Positions 45,723 to 50,184 of a stretch of 50,184 nt of DNA are shown piece after piece (position 1 is the first letter of the stretch; every line of letters starts with the position of its first letter). The stretch comes from Desulfovibrio cuneatus DSM 11391 (lineage in GTDB: Bacteria; Desulfobacterota; Desulfovibrionia; Desulfovibrionales; Desulfovibrionaceae). Location: positions 1 to 50,184 of the forward strand of contig NZ_AUCY01000025.1 in the NCBI RefSeq assembly GCF_000430005.1. The letters run 5' to 3'. The translations under genes and the position numbers were made by a program. The notes beneath the pieces were generated by a model, which was given only the letters and a program-made list of their open reading frames with translations, made no database searches and was not told the origin of the DNA.

Positions 45723-47450
45723 ATGGCAACAAATGCGGAACTGGAAATGGGCCTTGATGGCGATTTGTGCTTTGAAAGCGCCCTGGAGAACTACCTTAAC
45801 CCTGATTTTGGCGACCTTGAAGAAGGTTCCATTGTAAAAGGGGAAGTAGTACGGATTGATGACGACCACATTCTTGTGGACGTGAACTTCAAGTCTGAAG
45901 GGCAGATTCCCGCTGGGGAATTTCGCGACGCTTCCGGCGTAGTGAACGTAAGCGTGGGCGACAAGGTGGATGTCTTTGTTGTGCGTAAGAACGAAAGCGA
46001 AGGCACCATCGTTCTTTCCTACGAAAAGGCAAAGCGCATGCAGCTGTTCGACCAGCTGGAAAACGTGCAGGAAAAGAACGGCATTTGTACTGGCCGTATT
46101 CAGCGCCGCATCAAGGGCGGCTACACAGTGGACCTTGGTGGCGTGGAAGCATTCCTGCCCGGTTCACATGTGGACCTGCGCCCCGTGCCCGATATGGACG
46201 CCCTGGTAAACCAGGAGTTCGAGTTCCGTGTTCTGAAAATCAACCGTCGCCGCAGCAACGTTATCGTTTCCCGGCGCGTGCTGCTTGAGGAAGAAAGAGA
46301 TGCCAAGCGTCATGATTTGCTTGGCACCCTCGAGGAAAACCAGATCGTCAAAGGCCGCGTGAAGAACATCACCGAATACGGTGTGTTTGTGGACCTTGGC
46401 GGCCTCGATGGTCTCCTGCACATTACCGACATGTCCTGGAAGCGCATCCGTCACCCCAAGGAAATGGTTACCATGGGTCAGGAACTGGAACTGCGCGTTC
46501 TGGCTTTCGACCGCGACAACCAGAAAGTTTCCCTTGGTCTGAAGCAGCTTGTTGCAGACCCATGGCAGGATATTACTGCCAAGTTCCCAGCCGGTGCCCG
46601 CTTTAATGGCAAGGTAACCAACCTGGTGGACTACGGCGCATTTGTGGAACTGGAGCCCGGCGTTGAAGGCCTGGTACACATTTCCGAAATGTCCTGGACC
46701 CGCAAACTGCGTCATCCTTCCCAAATGGTGAAGGTGGGCGAAGAAGTGGAAGTGGTTATTCTGGGCGTTGACCAGGATAAAAAGCGCATTTCCCTTGGCA
46801 TGAAGCAAGTAAAGCCCAACCCTTGGGAACTTGTGGCCGAGAAATTCCCCGAAGGCACAGTTATTGAAGGTGCTATCAAGAACATTACCGAGTTCGGCAT
46901 TTTCATTGGCATTGAAGACGGCATTGACGGCCTGATTCATGTTTCCGACATCAGCTGGACCAAGAAAATCCGTCATCCCAACGAAGTGTATCAGGTTGGC
47001 GACATCGTTCAGGCCAAAGTGCTTACCGTTGACCAGGAAGCTGAAAAGTTCACCCTGGGCATCAAGCAGCTGACCGAAGACCCATGGAGCTACGTGCCAG
47101 ACAAGTACCCCGTGGGCGGCATGGTGGAAGGTGTTGTGACCAACATCACCGACTTTGGTGTGTTTGTTGAAGTGGAAGAAGGCATTGAAGGCCTGATTCA
47201 CGTTTCCGAAATCAGCAGCAAAAAGGTGAAAACCCCTGCTGAAATGTTCAAGGAAGGCGTGGTTATTCAGGCAAAAGTGATTCATGTTTCCGCTGAAGAA
47301 CGCCGCCTTGGTCTTTCCATCAAGCAAATGAAAGAAGAAGAAGAGCGCAAGAAGCCCAAAGACTTCCGCACCGGTGGCGACACTGGTGGGCAAAGCCTGG
47401 GCGACCTGCTCAAAGCAGCCAGCGAAGACGCACAGGCTACCGAAGAGTAA
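45723..47450 (+). CDS. rpsA: 30S ribosomal protein S1
   Basis: RNA-binding ribosomal protein that recruits mRNA to the 30S subunit. The 575-residue product has six S1 (OB-fold) repeats. The two N-terminal ones are diverged ([55 protein letters not shown]). The other four are canonical, of the type [30 protein letters not shown]. Start MATNAELE follows GGAGA; the longer frame upstream is unsupported. Codon use is more biased toward C-ending codons than in the neighbours, as expected of a highly expressed gene. Its terminator is at 47519-47560. Confidence 0.96.
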   Translation: [575 protein letters not shown]

Positions 47451-47518
47451 GCGCTTCCACGATATGCGGCCTTGCCCGTGGCTTTCCCCCTTGGGGGCCA
47501 CAGGCAAGGCAAGTTTAC

Positions 47519-47560
47519 AAAACGGGCTTTTTCAGGCATTCCCTGAAATAGCCCGTTTTT
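47519..47560 (+). terminator. Terminator after rpsA
   Basis: AAAACGGGCT and AGCCCGTTTT pair around an inner hairpin (TTCAGG with CCTGAA) and are followed by TGTATTTTTTC. A further hairpin at about 47473-47510 (CTTGCC...GGCAAG) precedes it. Confidence 0.85.
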
Positions 47561-47636
47561 GTATTTTTTCTTCAATGCTCGTGCAAGGCGTAATGCCATT
47601 ACCCAGCCCCACAACCCCTGCTTGCAAAGGAACGTT

Positions 47637-48671
47637 ATGGAATACCATATTCAGTTTACGCCTGAAGTGCCCGCCCTGTTGTTGCTTGACCAGCGTTTTT
47701 TGCCCAGCCGGGAAGAATTTTTTACCTGCCGCACTGTGCAGGACGTAGTGTATGCCTTGCAGGAAATGGTGGTACGCGGTGCCCCTGCCATTGGCGTTAC
47801 TGCCGGGTTTGGTTGCGTTCTGGCGGCCCATGAAGTGGCAGGTACGGAAGACTGGCACGCCCGGTTAGACGAGCTGTTGACCTCCCTTGCCGCCGCCCGC
47901 CCCACAGCCGTGAACTTGGCCTGGGCCGTACTGCGCATGCGCAGTGTATGGCGCACGCTTGCCCTGCCCAGCCTGGAAACACTTACCGCTACCTGGCTGG
48001 CAGAAGCCCTGGCCATGCAGGCGGAAGATGTGGCCATTAACCGCCGCATGGGGGCCCATGGCGCTGCATTGATTGCCGATGGCGATACCGTTATGACCCA
48101 CTGCAACGCAGGTGCCCTGGCTACTGCCGGGTTTGGCACCGCCCTTGGGGTTATTTACGCCGCCGTGGAAGCGGGCAAGAAAGTTCATGTTATTGCCAAT
48201 GAAACGCGGCCCTTTTTGCAAGGGGCTCGCCTCACCGCCTTTGAACTGCACAAGCACGGTGTGCCCGTGACCATTGCCTGCGACAATGCCTGCGCCCTGC
48301 TTATGCACCAGGGCCGGGTGAACAAGGTAGTGGTAGGGGCAGACCGCATTGCCGCCAATGGCGATGCAGCCAATAAAATTGGTACCTTTGGCGTGGCCCT
48401 GCTGGCAAAGCATTTTGGCATTCCCTTTTATATCGCTGCACCTCTTTCCACCATAGACCGCAGCACTGCCACCGGGGCTGATATTCCCATAGAGCAGCGC
48501 ACCCCGCGGGAAGTAACCCACGTGGGCGAAACGTGCATCACCCCCGAAGGTGTACCTGTGTTCAACTTCGCCTTTGACGTGACCCCCGCAAGCCTCATTG
48601 CGGGCATCATTACCGAAAAAGGCGTGGTGCCTGCCAACCAGCAGGCCATTGCCGAGCTGTTTGTGGAATAG
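47637..48671 (+). CDS. mtnA: Methylthioribose-1-phosphate isomerase
   Basis: Methionine-salvage enzyme converting 5-methylthioribose-1-phosphate to the ribulose form. 344 residues. Family features in order: [17 protein letters not shown], the active-site Cys in [44 protein letters not shown], and [19 protein letters not shown] with the catalytic Asp. These separate it from the related eIF2B-like ribose-1,5-bisphosphate isomerases, though some organisms use MtnA in other salvage routes. AAAGGA precedes the ATG. Followed by hairpin repeat R4. Confidence 0.93.
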   Translation: MEYHIQFTPEVPALLLLDQRFLPSREEFFTCRTVQDVVYALQEMVVRGAPAIGVTAGFGCVLAAHEVAGTEDWHARLDELLTSLAAARPTAVNLAWAVLRMRSVWRTLALPSLETLTATWLAEALAMQAEDVAINRRMGAHGAALIADGDTVMTHCNAGALATAGFGTALGVIYAAVEAGKKVHVIANETRPFLQGARLTAFELHKHGVPVTIACDNACALLMHQGRVNKVVVGADRIAANGDAANKIGTFGVALLAKHFGIPFYIAAPLSTIDRSTATGADIPIEQRTPREVTHVGETCITPEGVPVFNFAFDVTPASLIAGIITEKGVVPANQQAIAELFVE

Positions 48672-48685
48672 CATAGAATTTGGTG

Positions 48686-48839
48686 AGGCTCTGCCTCCCC
48701 AACCCCCACCGCCAAGGGCATGATGCCCTTGGAACCCCGCATCAGCGTTCATCTTTTCGCCTTGCAAAAAGATGAACGCAAATGGGGGTCAAGGGGTATC
48801 ATGCCCCTTGCAGGGGGGCTGGGGGACAGCGTCCCCCAG
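48686..48839. repeat. Modular GC-rich hairpin repeat, full copy R4
   Basis: Starts AGGCTCTGCCTCCCC, then CCAAGGGC-atgat-GCCCTTGG, then GCATCAGCG. A central hairpin pairs GCGTTCATC (48745-48753) with GATGAACGC (48771-48779). Next come AAATGGGGGTC and CAAGGGG...CCCCTTG, ending GGGGGACAGCGTCCCCC. Apart from the central hairpin it aligns with the reverse of R1 throughout. Confidence 0.85.
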
Positions 48840-48857
48840 AAAAAAACGAGGTTTATT

Positions 48858-49211
48858 ATGAACTACCAGTGGCTTGATGCGTATTGTACAGGAAAGAAAG
48901 GTTGTGAGAGTGACTATAAGGAAGAGTGGGGTGCGCGGCGCTACATGCTGTTTGGCAAAATGTTTGCCATGCAGGGGAGCGACAAGGAAGGCAACGCTAT
49001 TATTACGTTGAAGATAGAGCCCAGCTATGGGGCGCAGCTTCGGCAAGAGCATGAAGACATTGTGCCGGGTTACTACATGAATAAGCTGCACTGGAATTCT
49101 GTGCGCCTCAACGGGGTCGTGCCGGAAGCGTTGCTGAAAGAAATGATTGATGAGTCGTATGATATATTGCGGCTGTCGTTGCCCAAGAAGCAGCAAAAAG
49201 AGCTGGAATAG
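48858..49211 (+). CDS. MmcQ/YjbR-like protein
   Basis: A 117-residue cytoplasmic protein similar to the MmcQ/YjbR fold (CyaY-like, DNA-binding type in some members). It begins with WLDAYCTGKKGCESDYKEEWGARRYMLFGKMFAMQ and has the typical ITLKIEPSYGAQLRQEHEDIVPGYYMNKLHWNSVRLNG...LLKEMIDESYDIL. The exact role is unknown. ATG is preceded by CGAGG. Located just upstream of a truncated AraC-type gene on the same strand (17-base gap). Confidence 0.8.
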   Translation: MNYQWLDAYCTGKKGCESDYKEEWGARRYMLFGKMFAMQGSDKEGNAIITLKIEPSYGAQLRQEHEDIVPGYYMNKLHWNSVRLNGVVPEALLKEMIDESYDILRLSLPKKQQKELE

Positions 49212-49228
49212 CGGCGGGGGGGTGCACC

Positions 49229-49849
49229 GTGGGCAATGCGATGCGCGGAAGCGAGTATTACTATACACAGGGCGGCAGGGCAGAGGTTGTGCTTTCCGGC
49301 GGGAAAGCGCAGCACTTTCCGTGGCATATGCACATGCAGCATTGGACAGTGGGTGTGGTGCTGGCTGGCGCAGTGGTGCTTGGTCAGGCGCAAGAACAGC
49401 ACACATTTGCGCCAGGGCAACATTTTGTTTTGCGCCCCTGTGTGTCGCACTGCCTGACGCTGGATTCCCAGGCGCAAATGCTGACAATGTGCATACCCTG
49501 CGGCAGTGAACCAGATGAAGTAAGGGAAAGCCTTGGCTGGTTGCTGCAACGTGCGTGCGGTACTGCTGGTGTACATGTTCCTGCGGGATATGAGCAGAGG
49601 GTGGCAGTACTGCTGGAAAAGAGTATTATCTTTTCTGCTGCACGGGATGGTTCCCAAAGAAATGACCACAGGCCGTGTGCGGGCTTTTCCGTGGCGCAGG
49701 CCATTGTGCAGCGGATTCTGGAGGCACCGGAGCAGCCATTCTCTCTTGTGCAAATGGCGCAAGAAGCAGGGTACAGCCCATGGCACTTTTTGCGTATGTT
49801 CCAGCGGCTTATGGGGCTAACGCCCCATGCCTTGATAAAAAATCGGTAA
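49229..49849 (+). pseudogene. AraC-family regulator truncated by an IS element
   Basis: The first 120 residues are an AraC-type cupin sensor (FPWHMHMQHWTVGVVLAGAVVL, FAPGQHFVLRPCVSHCLTLD). Near residue 160 the DNA-binding domain starts with the first helix-turn-helix (PFSLVQMAQEAGYSPWHFLRMFQRLMGLTPHALI). The frame then ends after KNR, at 206 residues, where AraC proteins continue for about 55 more with the second helix-turn-helix. The break coincides with TTGAT at 49832-49836, and an IS200/IS605-type left end follows. The start is GTG at 49229, or ATG four codons later. Probably inactive. Confidence 0.82.
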
Positions 49850-49905
49850 ACCCCAGGCTCTGCCTGGGGACTCCCAAAGTTTGACTTTTCCAGAAATAGA
49901 AGAGA

Positions 49906-49944
49906 CCTCCGTTGTTGAACCGCTCAAAGTTCATCAACAGGAGG
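49906..49944 (+). promoter_or_regulatory. Hairpin covering the tnpA ribosome binding site
   Basis: CCTCCGTTGTTGA (49906-49918) pairs with TCATCAACAGGAGG (49931-49944) and buries the AGGAGG before the tnpA ATG. IS200 is known to limit transposase translation by such a structure, and this copy appears to do the same. Confidence 0.75.
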
Positions 49945-49950
49945 CCCCAA

Positions 49951-50184
49951 ATGGATGGAGCCTTGAGTTTAAGTCACTCCAAATGGGTTTGCAAGTACCA
50001 TGTGGTTTGGATTCCAAAGTACCGCAAGAAAAAGCTTTTTGAAGGTTTGAGAAAGCAGCTTGGTGATGTCTTCCACGCTCTTGCCCAACAGAAGGAATGC
50101 AGGATTTTGGAAGGGCATTTGCTCACAGACCATGTGCACATTCTTATCTCAATTCCACCAAAGATGGCAGTTTCTTCTGCTGTT
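49951..50184 (+). CDS. tnpA: IS200-type Y1 transposase TnpA, partial
   Basis: The first 78 residues of a HUH-class tyrosine transposase: SHSKWVCKYHVVWIPKYRKK, then the HUH motif in LTDHVHILISIPPK. The gene continues beyond the window, so the catalytic tyrosine is not seen. The small IS200 type acts without a TnpB in many elements; whether a tnpB follows here is unknown. AGGAGG precedes the ATG. Confidence 0.92.
   Translation, partial: MDGALSLSHSKWVCKYHVVWIPKYRKKKLFEGLRKQLGDVFHALAQQKECRILEGHLLTDHVHILISIPPKMAVSSAV

Larger units (their letters stand above)
49837..50184 (+). mobile_element. IS200/IS605-family insertion sequence, left part
   Basis: Begins directly after a TTGAT in the interrupted AraC gene. 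A perfect left-end hairpin CCCCAGGC-TCT-GCCTGGGG lies 14 bases in (49851-49869), then a hairpin over the transposase ribosome site, then the tnpA gene, which leaves the window. These elements insert as single strands 3' of a short target and make no target duplication. The exact tip is inferred. Confidence 0.82.

Noticed and set aside
46164-47507. Minus-strand frame of 447 codons across rpsA
   Set aside because: Antisense of the repeated S1 domains; the His/Phe/Asn-rich product repeats because S1 repeats do.

Overview
The window looks like a chromosomal piece of a Desulfovibrionaceae-type sulfate- or sulfite-reducing bacterium. The best evidence is a full-length DsrC (27165-27482) whose two C-terminal cysteines fall at residues 93 and 104, plus cysteine desulfidase, sigma-54 regulation, tyrosine phenol-lyase and a TauE/SafE exporter. 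Most genes share a moderately GC-rich composition. Two AT-rich patches (about 1100-1680 and 9740-11200) stand out as probable acquisitions. No replication origin, rRNA or CRISPR array is visible. Genus and species cannot be fixed from this sequence alone.

Layout. 1-2500: the C-terminal tip of an RHS protein, broken at 630-632, beside an island with long imperfect inverted repeats (640-1013 and 1905-2282) that encloses one AT-rich orphan membrane gene. 2500-9530: a complete phosphate-starvation locus split in two divergent operons, phoB-phoR-pstB-phoU on the minus strand and pstS-pstC-pstA on the plus strand, with a Pho-box-like site between them. 9800-13420: an AT-rich short-chain dehydrogenase and ArsR regulator, a permease remnant, tyrosine phenol-lyase and tRNA-Leu(CAA). 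13500-24000: an exported protein, a DUF554 membrane protein, uvrA, a 1.2 kb gene-free stretch, an NYN-LOTUS protein, an M23 peptidase and a coupled helix-turn-helix protein. 24000-29800: ispH-dus, a TtcA-like enzyme, dsrC, a CBS-ACT protein and a YitT-family protein. 29900-36400: a sigma-54 activator next to cysteine desulfidase (with a -24/-12 promoter candidate), tRNA-Pro(GGG), a LysE-type exporter, a metallophosphoesterase and a class D beta-lactamase. 36500-43740: aspS, hisS, a DUF47-Pit phosphate pair, an orphan EcfT and a TauE exporter. 44300-50184: a CheX-like protein, a proline-rich exported protein, rpsA, mtnA, a YjbR-like protein, and an AraC regulator cut short by an IS200/IS605 element that runs off the right edge.

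How the parts fit. Phosphate handling is doubled: a high-affinity Pst system with its own PhoBR control, and a low-affinity Pit transporter with its DUF47 partner. Sulfur and cysteine metabolism is represented by DsrC, cysteine desulfidase with its likely sigma-54 regulator, TauE and TtcA.

The most unusual material is intergenic. One family of about 125-bp palindromes (four members, one strongly diverged) keeps its apical loop while its stem changes in a paired way. A second modular family of GC-rich hairpin strings (four members) has constant ends and a variable central hairpin. The left-end hairpin of the IS200 element shares a short core with the second family. These families are the best candidates here for something not previously described.
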